A stretch of 64,000 nt of DNA from positions 114,734-178,733 of the forward strand of contig JADGNQ010000002.1 in the NCBI GenBank assembly GCA_017883385.1, read 5' to 3'. Source of the stretch: Candidatus Sulfotelmatobacter sp. (GTDB lineage: Bacteria > Acidobacteriota > Terriglobia > Terriglobales > Acidobacteriaceae). The translations under genes were made by a program, and so were the position numbers. Each line of letters opens with the position of its first letter. Position 1 is the stretch's first letter. Shown one piece after another: positions 16,812 through 23,836 of this stretch. The notes below the pieces were generated by a model. That model saw only the letters and a program-made list of their open reading frames with translations. It was not told where the DNA came from and ran no database searches.

Positions 16812-17318
16812 ATGCACCCGCGCCGCTTGGTCTCGCCTTGCCTCATGGGCATTCTGCTGCTGGGACCATTGCTCGCTTTCGCGGGCGATGAAACCGGCCG
16901 ACCCGCCCCGCGCTTCCGCGCCAAAACCACCGCTGGCGAACAATTCAATAACGAGTCGATCAAAGGCAAAGTCGTGCTGTTCGAGTTCTGGACGACCTGG
17001 TGCAAATACTGCGAAGAGGAAGCCTCGCTGGTCGACGACGTCGCCAAGGAATTCAGCGGGAAGGGATTGATCGTTCTGGCGGTCGACGTCCTCGAACCGG
17101 ATCAGAAGGTCAAGAAATATCTGACCGAGCATCCGCGCACCGTCCCGATCGTGCTAACTAAAGACACGAATCTCGCCGCCATGTACAACGCGCAGGTCTA
17201 TCCGATCTATGTCGTGATCGGCCGCGACGGGAATATCGCGGGCGAGCAAAGGGGAGCAGCGGGAGGACGCGGGCTGCGGAGAATGCTTCGGCAGGCAGGG
17301 ATTGAATCCGAGGAATAA
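16812..17318 (+). CDS. TlpA/ResA-type thioredoxin-like protein
   Basis: The 168-residue protein has a signal peptide or anchor (LMGILLLGPLLAFAGDE), then a thioredoxin fold: PAPRFRAKTTAGEQFNNESI, GKVVLFEFWTTWCKYCEEEA with a WCKYC active site at about residues 60-64, and a cis-proline region YNAQVYPIYVVIGRDG. Proteins of this kind reduce periplasmic disulfides, often for cytochrome c maturation. The ATG at 16812 was chosen because the signal peptide begins there. It is followed by a long inverted repeat. Confidence 0.85.
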   Translation: MHPRRLVSPCLMGILLLGPLLAFAGDETGRPAPRFRAKTTAGEQFNNESIKGKVVLFEFWTTWCKYCEEEASLVDDVAKEFSGKGLIVLAVDVLEPDQKVKKYLTEHPRTVPIVLTKDTNLAAMYNAQVYPIYVVIGRDGNIAGEQRGAAGGRGLRRMLRQAGIESEE

Positions 17319-17332
17319 CTCCATTCCTGCAA

Positions 17333-17440
17333 TGTCATCCTGAGGCGCCGCTTTTTGGCGCCGAAGGATCTATGGAGTTGTCGGCAGCACTAACGCCGCC
17401 AGCAAACTGCAGTAGGGACTTCGCATCGCTCAGGATGACA
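17333..17440. repeat. TGTCATCCTGAG inverted repeat, 108 bp
   Basis: The element begins with TGTCATCCTGAG and ends with CTCAGGATGACA, with GGCGCC-tttttGGCGCC-type pairing and GAAGGATCTATGGAG inside. A near-copy (106 bp) is at 48572-48677, half copies at 43259 and 63802. Confidence 0.75.
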
Positions 17441-17453
17441 AGATGAGCACGCG

Positions 17454-18560
17454 TTATTCGTAGGCCAGCGCGTCGATCGGATCTTTCTGCGCCGCCTTGT
17501 ACGCAGGATAAAGCGCTCCAACGGTCGCGCCCACGATGGCTACGAGCGTGGCCCGAAGCATCCAGTCGGTGCTGCTATCGATGTGCACCAGCGGCCAGCG
17601 GTGCTGGATTCCGACCCGCGCCAGCATGCTCACCGCGATCCCAACCACGATGCCGGTCAGCGCCAGCAATACGGTCTCGCGCAAGACCACGTTGACGATG
17701 TAGAACTTCGAAGCGCCCATCGACTTCAGAATCCCAATCTCCCGGGTGCGCTCCATGACTGCGGTGTACATGGCCTGAAAGATCACCAGGAACCCAATCA
17801 CCAGACTCACTCCGATAACCACCCCAATAAAGGGCCGGAAGCCGGGCAGATGGCTGGGCGTCATCATGCTCAGATATTGCTGCATGGACAATACCGAGTA
17901 CTTTTCCATCCCCGGCTGCTTGGTAACCGCCGCCACGACCGCGTCGGTATTCGCCGGATCATCGAGCTTCAGGTAGAACACTGAGGCTTTGTCTTTCGCT
18001 CCAATCAAGTCCTGCATGGTCGCCATGGGTACGAATTTCCGCGCCCCTCGCCCGTTTTCAACAATTCCACAGATGCGGAACTGCTGGTTCAGGATCTCCA
18101 TCGTATCGCCGACTTTGACGCGCTTCTGCGCTGCGATGAAGTCATCCACCAGTACATCAGTCGGCCCTTGAAATGGTCCGCCCTTCACGTACTGAAACGG
18201 ACCGCCTACCGCCTCGAAACTCGGGAGATCGATGCCATCGATCAACTCGACCCCACCGCCAGTGGCGATCTGCCAAACGACCGGGCTGGCGACCTTCACG
18301 TGTGGCATGCCCCGCAACACATCGGCAATCTTCACCGAAACCGGTGCTCCGCTGATACCGGCAAAAAACGTTGACCCCGGCGGCTGCACGATCACATCGA
18401 ATCCGATCCCCGACGTGCGGTTCTTATTGTCGTTCATGATTCCATAGCACAGGCCAACGATCAGCAGGATCAGTGTGACTTCTAGCGCAATGGCGACAAT
18501 GCTGATCAGCGACCGGATGGGCCGGTGGACCAGGTTGGCGAGAACCATCTTGTTCATCAT
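17454..18560 (-). CDS. ABC transporter permease of the MacB/LolC (FtsX) type
   Basis: The 368-residue protein has one N-terminal helix (SLISIVAIALEVTLILLIVG), a large periplasmic domain (about residues 50-235) and three C-terminal helices with the FtsX pattern VMERTREIGILKSMGASKFY. It ends with PAYKAAQKDPIDALAYE, typical of DevC/MacB permeases. Such permeases work as mechanotransmitters in lipoprotein, peptide or macrolide export with a separate ATPase. No ATPase gene is adjacent. It follows the LolA-like lipoprotein gene by 58 bases on the same strand. Confidence 0.88.
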   Translation of the reverse strand: MMNKMVLANLVHRPIRSLISIVAIALEVTLILLIVGLCYGIMNDNKNRTSGIGFDVIVQPPGSTFFAGISGAPVSVKIADVLRGMPHVKVASPVVWQIATGGGVELIDGIDLPSFEAVGGPFQYVKGGPFQGPTDVLVDDFIAAQKRVKVGDTMEILNQQFRICGIVENGRGARKFVPMATMQDLIGAKDKASVFYLKLDDPANTDAVVAAVTKQPGMEKYSVLSMQQYLSMMTPSHLPGFRPFIGVVIGVSLVIGFLVIFQAMYTAVMERTREIGILKSMGASKFYIVNVVLRETVLLALTGIVVGIAVSMLARVGIQHRWPLVHIDSSTDWMLRATLVAIVGATVGALYPAYKAAQKDPIDALAYE

Positions 18561-18618
18561 ATTTCGTTCATCGAAGGGGAGGCCGCCATCTCTGAACCAT
18601 CAGCATGTAGCGACCACC

Positions 18619-19554
18619 CTACCGGTTATTAGCGTCGCGCAAAATCGGGGCAGCCAGGCTGGATTGCGGACGGTCAAGGTGAATCACTTCCGCTCCTGCC
18701 GGCTGTTCCAGCACAAACTGATCATCGGTCAGTGGCTTGTTGATGTCCACTTTCAGCATGTTCAGCGTGATGTCGTATTCCTCTTGCGGCCGGAAAATCT
18801 CGATGCGCGACGCGAAGCTGACGCCGTCGTAGTCTTTGTAGTCGGCGTACCGGGCGTCGGTGACAACTTTGCCATCCTCGTCGTAGATGTACTGGCGATG
18901 CGGCTTCAGGTCGGTGCGCCCGAAGATGATCTTGCGTGACAACCCCCAGCCTTTTTCGTATTTCTGGATCACCGTGAGTTCGTAGTCTTCCTGCAGGACG
19001 TTGTGCCCCTTATCGTCGTGCAGGTTCTCGAAACCGTTCTCCAGCACCGCGATCTCCGATTCAGGATCGACACGGCGGATGAGCAGCGCCTCGTAAATGT
19101 TCTGCGGGCGAATGTTCTCCATGGGTTGGTCGGTGTTGGGCGTGGCCATCTGGTTGAGGCCGACCACGAAACGGTTCTTCGTCGGAATCCAGACCTTGAA
19201 CTGCTGGCCGTCACTGACCATGTCGAACGCCGTGGTGCGAACGATCGGCATCAGACCCTTCATGTGCAACGAGGCGGGCTTGCGAGCGAGGACGTAGCCG
19301 CGAATCTCCTTATAATCGGTGACATGACCCTTCTTCATACCGCCGGCAGATGTGTCGATGTCGACCATCGCCTTCAATGAGCGGACAGCATCGGCTTGCT
19401 GGTTGATGGTGTCGATCAGCCCCTGCTGTGACGACTCTTTGAGTGGAGCTTTCGAATACTGCTCTTCGACCGGACGGGTGCGCAACACACAGCCAGTCGC
19501 AGGCAGCATCGCCAGGAACACGGTTAAGGCCCAATAGGGCGAGCTACGTCTCAT
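18619..19554 (-). CDS. LolA-like / DUF4292-type outer membrane lipoprotein
   Basis: The 311-residue protein begins with a lipoprotein signal (ALTVFLAMLPATGC, modified cysteine about residue 23). The rest reads as a LolA/LppX half-barrel: NQQADAVRSLKAMVDIDTS, YVLARKPASLHMKGLMPIVR, MVSDGQQFKVWIPTKNRFVV and YKDYDGVSFASRIEIFRPQE. This fold binds lipids or lipoproteins. The ATG at 19554 is preceded by GGAGG, but at a long 15-base spacing; a minus-strand TATACT lies at 19590-19585. Pairing with the permease suggests envelope lipid or lipoprotein traffic. Confidence 0.8.
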   Translation of the reverse strand: MRRSSPYWALTVFLAMLPATGCVLRTRPVEEQYSKAPLKESSQQGLIDTINQQADAVRSLKAMVDIDTSAGGMKKGHVTDYKEIRGYVLARKPASLHMKGLMPIVRTTAFDMVSDGQQFKVWIPTKNRFVVGLNQMATPNTDQPMENIRPQNIYEALLIRRVDPESEIAVLENGFENLHDDKGHNVLQEDYELTVIQKYEKGWGLSRKIIFGRTDLKPHRQYIYDEDGKVVTDARYADYKDYDGVSFASRIEIFRPQEEYDITLNMLKVDINKPLTDDQFVLEQPAGAEVIHLDRPQSSLAAPILRDANNR

Positions 19555-19584
19555 GAAAATACTAAAGAGCCTCCTGGAGATTTG

Positions 19585-19590
19585 AGTATA
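19585..19590 (-). promoter_or_regulatory. TATACT -10 element upstream of the lipoprotein gene
   Basis: Minus-strand TATACT at 19590-19585 lies 30 bases before the ATG of the LolA-like gene. The -35 is unclear. Confidence 0.4.
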
Positions 19591-19803
19591 CCGCGCCGGA
19601 AAGGGTTCAAAAGCAGGGGAGGACACTTTCGCTACTGTCCTATATAGCCCTTGGGACACTACCCAGGCCGTCCTCCCCAGGCTGCGATCTTGAACAAAAC
19701 CAGCCACTTACTAAAGTCAGACGCACTATCGTCAGGTACCGGAGATTCCCTGATCGTCTAAACTGTGGTCCTGTCGTATTGTGAAGATTGTGAATATTGT
19801 GTT

Positions 19804-20874
19804 GTGACCGTCGTGCGCAAGATCATCTGGCTCATCCTCGTAGCTGTCACCGCCGCCGCAGGCTGGTTCGCCTGGGCGGTGCTGACCCCAGCTGAAGTAA
19901 CAGGACAGACCTTCGTCCTGCTGCATCCTGGCTACTCTACGCGTCGCATCGCGGCCGAACTCAAGAGCGCCGGCGTAATTCGCAGCGAGGAGGCGTTCGT
20001 CTTGTGGCATTACGTCCACCACAAGCGCTCGCTCGAAGCGGGGGAATATCTTTTCGACAAGCCCGCGAACATCATCGACATCCAGAAGCGTCTGCAGCGC
20101 GGTGACGTCTACTTCCATACCGTGGTCGTGCCCGAGGGCTTCACCATGTTCGACATCGCCCGCGCCATTGAAGCCGCGGGACTCGGCCCGGCGGACAGCT
20201 TCCTGAAAGTCGCCGAGTCCAACACGGGGCTGATTGCGGATGTGGCCCCGGGAGCACAATCCCTCGAGGGATATCTCTTCCCCGACACTTACGAATTCTC
20301 CCGCATGATGACGATGCACGACATGACTGCGTCGATGGTGAAGCAGTTCCGCCAGGTTGCACACCAGATCGGATTGATCCCGAACTCAGCCGATCCTCAA
20401 GGCGTCGCGCTAAAAACGGCTGTGAATCCCGCCTCAGACGCGCCGCAGGGCGGAGCGCAGAATGACGTGGAGCGCACGGTCATCATGGCTTCCATCGTCG
20501 AAAAAGAAACTTCGGTAGCTGAAGAGCGGCCCCTGGTCGCCAGCGTCTACTACAACCGCCTGAGTAAGAAGATCGCGCTCGACGCCGACCCCAGCATCAT
20601 TTATGCAGAGCTTCTGGCGGGCACCTACCAGGGCGCGCTGCACCATGCGGACATGCAGTTCAGGTCACCATATAACACCTACCGCAACGCCGGCCTGCCG
20701 CCGGGCCCCATCGGCAATCCCGGACGCAGCGCACTCGAAGCCGCGATGCACCCGGCGGAAAGCGACTATTACTATTTCGTTGCCGACGCCCAGGGCCACC
20801 ACCGCTTCGCCCGCACCATCGAAGAACACAATAAGAATGTAGTAGCGTATCGAAAGGCAATGCGCGGACGATAG
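19804..20874 (+). CDS. mltG: Endolytic murein transglycosylase MltG
   Basis: The protein cuts nascent glycan strands at the membrane. From the GTG at 19804 it has 356 residues; an earlier start at 19765 would add a Cys-rich segment of 13 residues and is less likely. A membrane helix (IIWLILVAVTAAAGWFAWAV) is followed by a LysM-like part and the YceG core: VVVPEGFTMFDIARAIEAAG, SLEGYLFPDTYEF, VIMASIVEKETSVAEERPLV with the catalytic glutamate, ALDADPSIIYAE, YNTYRNAGLPPGPIGNPG and YYYFVADAQGHHRF. An insert at about residues 198-221 looks repeat-derived. It converges on ruvX with a five-base gap. Confidence 0.93.
   Translation: MTVVRKIIWLILVAVTAAAGWFAWAVLTPAEVTGQTFVLLHPGYSTRRIAAELKSAGVIRSEEAFVLWHYVHHKRSLEAGEYLFDKPANIIDIQKRLQRGDVYFHTVVVPEGFTMFDIARAIEAAGLGPADSFLKVAESNTGLIADVAPGAQSLEGYLFPDTYEFSRMMTMHDMTASMVKQFRQVAHQIGLIPNSADPQGVALKTAVNPASDAPQGGAQNDVERTVIMASIVEKETSVAEERPLVASVYYNRLSKKIALDADPSIIYAELLAGTYQGALHHADMQFRSPYNTYRNAGLPPGPIGNPGRSALEAAMHPAESDYYYFVADAQGHHRFARTIEEHNKNVVAYRKAMRGR
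20397..20466. repeat. Probable repeat-derived insert inside mltG
   Basis: The stretch ending CGCCGCAGGGCGGAGCGCAGAATGAC has the wording of the palindromic repeats of this chromosome and encodes an Asn/Ala/Pro-rich segment that interrupts the MltG core just before VIMASIVEKE. Confidence 0.35.
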
Positions 20875-20879
20875 GCTGG

Positions 20880-21416
20880 TCATTCCGAACCGGAAGCTGG
20901 CAGCCGAAAGCCGGAAGCCGCCGCGGCGCGCTGCTCCATCCATCCCTGCAAAATCAAAACTGCCGCCATGCGATCCACCGCCTTCCCTCGCTTTTCGATT
21001 GAGAGATCAGTCTCTCGCAATAGACGATTAGCTTCGGCGGACGTCAGGCGCTCATCCCAGAGATGAACTGGCAAGCGAAAGCGTTTGCGCAGCTCTTCGG
21101 CGAACACTTGCATCTTGTCGGACTGAATCCCCTCCGCGCCACTCATACGCAGAGGAAGACCGACCACGATTTCCTTCACCTTATATTCGCGAATCACCCT
21201 CTGCAGACACTCGAGGTCATGCCTCTTGTTTTTGCGCTGCAGTGTTTCCAGCCCTTGCGCGGTGATGCCCAGCGGGTCCGACACGGCGACACCGATTCTC
21301 CGCGAGCCCACGTCGAGTCCAAGAATCCGGCCGACGGGGAGCTCCCGCGCTTTGCCGTTTTGGAAACGGTCCTGCACCGGTTCGCCTGAGCGTGGGTCTC
21401 TCCCGTCAGAATCCAC
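20880..21416 (-). CDS. ruvX: Putative pre-16S rRNA nuclease / Holliday junction resolvase YqgF
   Basis: The protein has 178 residues from a GTG at 21416, or 186 from a TTG at 21440. The GTG is preferred because TATAAT lies exactly seven bases before it. The RNase H-like core is complete: RILGLDVGSRRIGVAVSDPL with the first aspartate, KEIVVGLPLRMSGAEG, VHLWDERLTSAEANRLLRET and AVDRMAAVLILQGWME with the last aspartate. YqgF processes the 5' end of 16S rRNA. About 28 residues precede the core, longer than usual. It converges on mltG. Confidence 0.93.
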   Translation of the reverse strand: MDSDGRDPRSGEPVQDRFQNGKARELPVGRILGLDVGSRRIGVAVSDPLGITAQGLETLQRKNKRHDLECLQRVIREYKVKEIVVGLPLRMSGAEGIQSDKMQVFAEELRKRFRLPVHLWDERLTSAEANRLLRETDLSIEKRGKAVDRMAAVLILQGWMEQRAAAASGFRLPASGSE

Positions 21417-21423
21417 GCGACCG

Positions 21424-21429
21424 ATTATA
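21424..21429 (-). promoter_or_regulatory. TATAAT -10 element abutting the ruvX start
   Basis: Minus-strand TATAAT at 21429-21424 is followed by seven bases and then the GTG at 21416, the same spacing as at alr. No Shine-Dalgarno sequence is visible. Confidence 0.5.
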
Positions 21430-21642
21430 TGCGTTGCCAAGGTTGCGGATATGTTCTCGGCCCTGGCCCCCGTCTCCGAGCAATGTTCATCTCATTTCTA
21501 ATCAATGTCTTACAGCTAGGTCACCACCCAGGGTCCACCCCCTACGCCGTCCTTGCTTTCGTCATGTCCTAGGCGTAGCATAGCCTCCAGGACGATCGAC
21601 GCTTCTCCCCACAACCCCTTTCACCTCCCTTGGGTGCCAAAA

Positions 21643-22173
21643 ATGAGTGACTTGAATTTCCACATCGGCGACAAGGTCGTCTATCCGAATCACGGCGTTG
21701 GTGTGATTGAACAGATCGGCAGCCGTTCGGTGGGCGCAACGGTTGAGAGATTCTATTTGCTGCACATCAAGGCCAGCAGCCTTAGGGTCATGGTGCCGTG
21801 TCAGAATGCCGGTAGCGTCGGGATGCGGCGCGTTGTGCGCAACGGCGAAATCCAAAAAGTTCTGGATTTTCTGTCGATTACTGAAAACGGCAGCAACGGC
21901 GACTGGAAGGACCGTTTCAAGGAAAACTCCGAGCGCATGCGCACCGGTTCTCTGCTCGAAGTGGCTGTCGTCCTGAAGAGCCTGATCGCCCTGCATCAGG
22001 CCAAGCCACTCTCGTTTCGCGAGAAGAAGATGCTGGAGCGCGCCCGCTACCTCTTGGTCAGTGAATTGGCTATGGCCCGCAACTGCGAAGAATCCAAGGT
22101 CGAGGAACTCCTCACCACCGCTCTGTCCAAAATCAAGCTGCGCTTCCCCGAAGCCTCGGAGTTTCAAGCTTAG
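21643..22173 (+). CDS. CarD family transcriptional regulator
   Basis: The 176-residue protein has an N-terminal Tudor-like RNA-polymerase-binding domain (FHIGDKVVYPNHGVGVIEQI, YLLHIKASSLRVMVPCQNAG). A helical C-terminal domain follows, with WKDRFKENSERMRTGSLLEV, PLSFREKKMLERARYLLVSE and LTTALSKIKLRFPEA. CarD-type factors bind the RNA polymerase beta subunit and stabilise open promoter complexes, affecting rRNA and stress genes. The length fits. Homology starts at the ATG at 21643. No good ribosome-binding site is visible before it. Confidence 0.93.
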   Translation: MSDLNFHIGDKVVYPNHGVGVIEQIGSRSVGATVERFYLLHIKASSLRVMVPCQNAGSVGMRRVVRNGEIQKVLDFLSITENGSNGDWKDRFKENSERMRTGSLLEVAVVLKSLIALHQAKPLSFREKKMLERARYLLVSELAMARNCEESKVEELLTTALSKIKLRFPEASEFQA

Positions 22174-22220
22174 CGTTTCAGTGACCCACCCCGCGCACTG
22201 CGCCCGCAGGCAAACAAGGT

Positions 22221-22226
22221 TATAAT
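22221..22226 (+). promoter_or_regulatory. TATAAT -10 element before the 22.3 kb small gene
   Basis: A perfect TATAAT lies 48 bases after the CarD stop and 72 bases before the proposed CTG start. No -35 match is clear. Confidence 0.4.
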
Positions 22227-22298
22227 CAAAGCAGCGGACAGTCCTCTGGCCAGCACGTTTTCCCCAGGCCCGGAGTTTCGACTGCACATGGGGGTTCT

Positions 22299-22598
22299 CT
22301 GACGCGCGACGAGTCCAGTTTTTCCTACGCCATTATCCGCCACAACGTCCGGACCTACGAGTCCGGCGGCGTGGTCCAGGTCATCCGGGGCAAGAGCAAC
22401 GCCGAGACCACAGTGAAGCAGTACGAAGACAGCCAGAGTTCGGAGGACCGCCACGCCGGCTGGCGCTTCTTCCTGGAAAAATCCGAGATCAAACCCGGCA
22501 CCAGCCCTGCCGAGGCCACTCACCGGCGCCAGGCCGACCTTGAAACCCGTGAGCGGAAGGCGCAAGAGGATATCGACTCCGCCGCCAAGCCTCACTAG
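22299..22598 (+). CDS. Small acidic/basic protein of unknown function
   Basis: The visible protein ends EDIDSAAKPH and contains VVQVIRGKSNAETTVKQYED and DRHAGWRFFLEKSEIKPGTS. The first regular start is a GTG at 22371 (75 residues), but the frame upstream (SYAIIRHNVRTYESGG) reads like coding sequence and has no ATG. A CTG at 22299 with GGGGG six bases upstream would give 99 residues. I set the start there with reservation. No signal peptide or membrane segment is seen. It lies between the CarD-type gene and greA, each with its own TATAAT. Confidence 0.6.
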   Translation: MTRDESSFSYAIIRHNVRTYESGGVVQVIRGKSNAETTVKQYEDSQSSEDRHAGWRFFLEKSEIKPGTSPAEATHRRQADLETRERKAQEDIDSAAKPH

Positions 22599-22654
22599 GA
22601 CTCTTCCTTTGGAATTTGGCGCGAAGCGCGGGCTGAGCTGTCTGCCTCCGGGGT

Positions 22655-22660
22655 TATAAT
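22655..22660 (+). promoter_or_regulatory. TATAAT -10 element of greA
   Basis: A perfect TATAAT preceded by GGGGT lies 43 bases before the greA ATG. No clear -35 is visible. Confidence 0.45.
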
Positions 22661-22703
22661 TCGACAAGTTGCGCCGTAGCCTCCAGCAGAGTGTGCCGTA
22701 ATC

Positions 22704-23195
22704 ATGACTGATCAAATCAAACGAAAACTGCAGGATGAGATCGACGCGCTCGAACACGAGCTGATCCACGAACTTCCCAAAGAAATTAAGAAGGCCGCCG
22801 CCCTCGGCGACCTCAGCGAAAACGCCGAGTACCACATGGCCAAGCAGCGCCAGGAGTTCGTCAAGGCGCGTGTCCGACAGATCGGCAAGCGCCTCGCCGA
22901 TCTCTCGATGGTCAACATGAACAACATCCCCCACGACAGGGTTGGCTTGGGCTCGACGGTCAAGATTTTCGACAATACCAAGAACGAAGAAATGCAATAC
23001 AAGCTCGTCACCAGCGAGGAATCCGACGTAGCGACGGGAAAAATTTCGACGACCTCGCCCATCGGCCGCGCCCTGCTCAATAAAAAGGTAGGGGACGAAG
23101 TGATCGTGGATTCGCCCAACGGCAAACGCGAACTGGAAATCCTCAGCCTCAGCACCATCCACGACGTAATCGAACCGGAGGAGGCAGGCGCGTAA
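22704..23195 (+). CDS. greA: Transcription elongation factor GreA
   Basis: The 163-residue protein rescues backtracked RNA polymerase by stimulating transcript cleavage. The coiled-coil carries KKAAALGDLSENAEYHMAKQ with the acidic tip. The C-terminal FKBP-like domain has VGLGSTVKIFDNTKNEE, SPIGRALLNKKVGDEVIVD and LEILSLSTI. The length and motifs are standard. Its TAA overlaps the ATG of the next gene by one base, so the two are translationally coupled. Confidence 0.96.
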   Translation: MTDQIKRKLQDEIDALEHELIHELPKEIKKAAALGDLSENAEYHMAKQRQEFVKARVRQIGKRLADLSMVNMNNIPHDRVGLGSTVKIFDNTKNEEMQYKLVTSEESDVATGKISTTSPIGRALLNKKVGDEVIVDSPNGKRELEILSLSTIHDVIEPEEAGA

Positions 23196-23836
23196 TGTCC
23201 ATGTCCTGGACCAGCGCCTTCGGCCGCGCCTGCGGAGTCCTGCTCGACACCATCGTCCGCTGGCTGGCGCTCTCCCGCATCAATCCCAATGTCCTCACGT
23301 TCATGGGATTGGTCGTCAACACCTGGGCCGCCATCCTCTTCGGATCGGCCAACTCCGACAACCAGAAGCGCATGTTCATCTACGCCGGCCTGGTCATTAT
23401 CTTCTCCGGCTTCTTCGACCTGGTGGACGGCCAGGTCGCCCGCGCCACAAATCGCGTCACCCGCTTCGGAGCTTTCTTCGACTCGGTCGTCGACCGCTAC
23501 AGTGACGCCAGCCAATTCCTCGGCCTGCTGGTTTTCTACGCGCGCGGTGGACGCTTCTTCTACGTCGTGCTAGCCGCCTTCGTCATGATCAGCGCCATCA
23601 TGGTCAGTTACACGAGAGCGAGAGCCGAGAGCCTGATCGGCTCCTGCCGCGTCGGCTTCATGGAGCGCCCCGAACGCCTGGTGCTGGTCATCCTCGGAGC
23701 CCTATTCAATCGCGTGGCCCCAGTGTTGTGGATAATCGCGGTGCTTAGCACGATCACAGTAATCCACCGCATGCGCTACACCTGGACCAGGACGCAGGAT
23801 CCGCCGGTGTCACTCACGCCGGGCCAAGCCGCTTGA
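23195..23836 (+). CDS. CDP-alcohol phosphatidyltransferase family protein
   Basis: The 213-residue membrane protein contains the catalytic signature DGQVARATNRVTRFGAFFDS followed by VVDRYSD, matching D-G-x2-A-R-x8-G-x3-D-x3-D of CDP-alcohol phosphotransferases. Several helices surround it (VLTFMGLVVNTWAAILFGSA, FIYAGLVIIFSGFFDLVDG, VLAAFVMISAIMVSY). Such enzymes make phospholipids such as phosphatidylinositol phosphate or phosphatidylglycerol phosphate; the exact alcohol cannot be told. The ATG overlaps the greA stop. Its last 27 bases overlap the 3' end of the convergent ATPase gene. Confidence 0.9.
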   Translation: MSMSWTSAFGRACGVLLDTIVRWLALSRINPNVLTFMGLVVNTWAAILFGSANSDNQKRMFIYAGLVIIFSGFFDLVDGQVARATNRVTRFGAFFDSVVDRYSDASQFLGLLVFYARGGRFFYVVLAAFVMISAIMVSYTRARAESLIGSCRVGFMERPERLVLVILGALFNRVAPVLWIIAVLSTITVIHRMRYTWTRTQDPPVSLTPGQAA

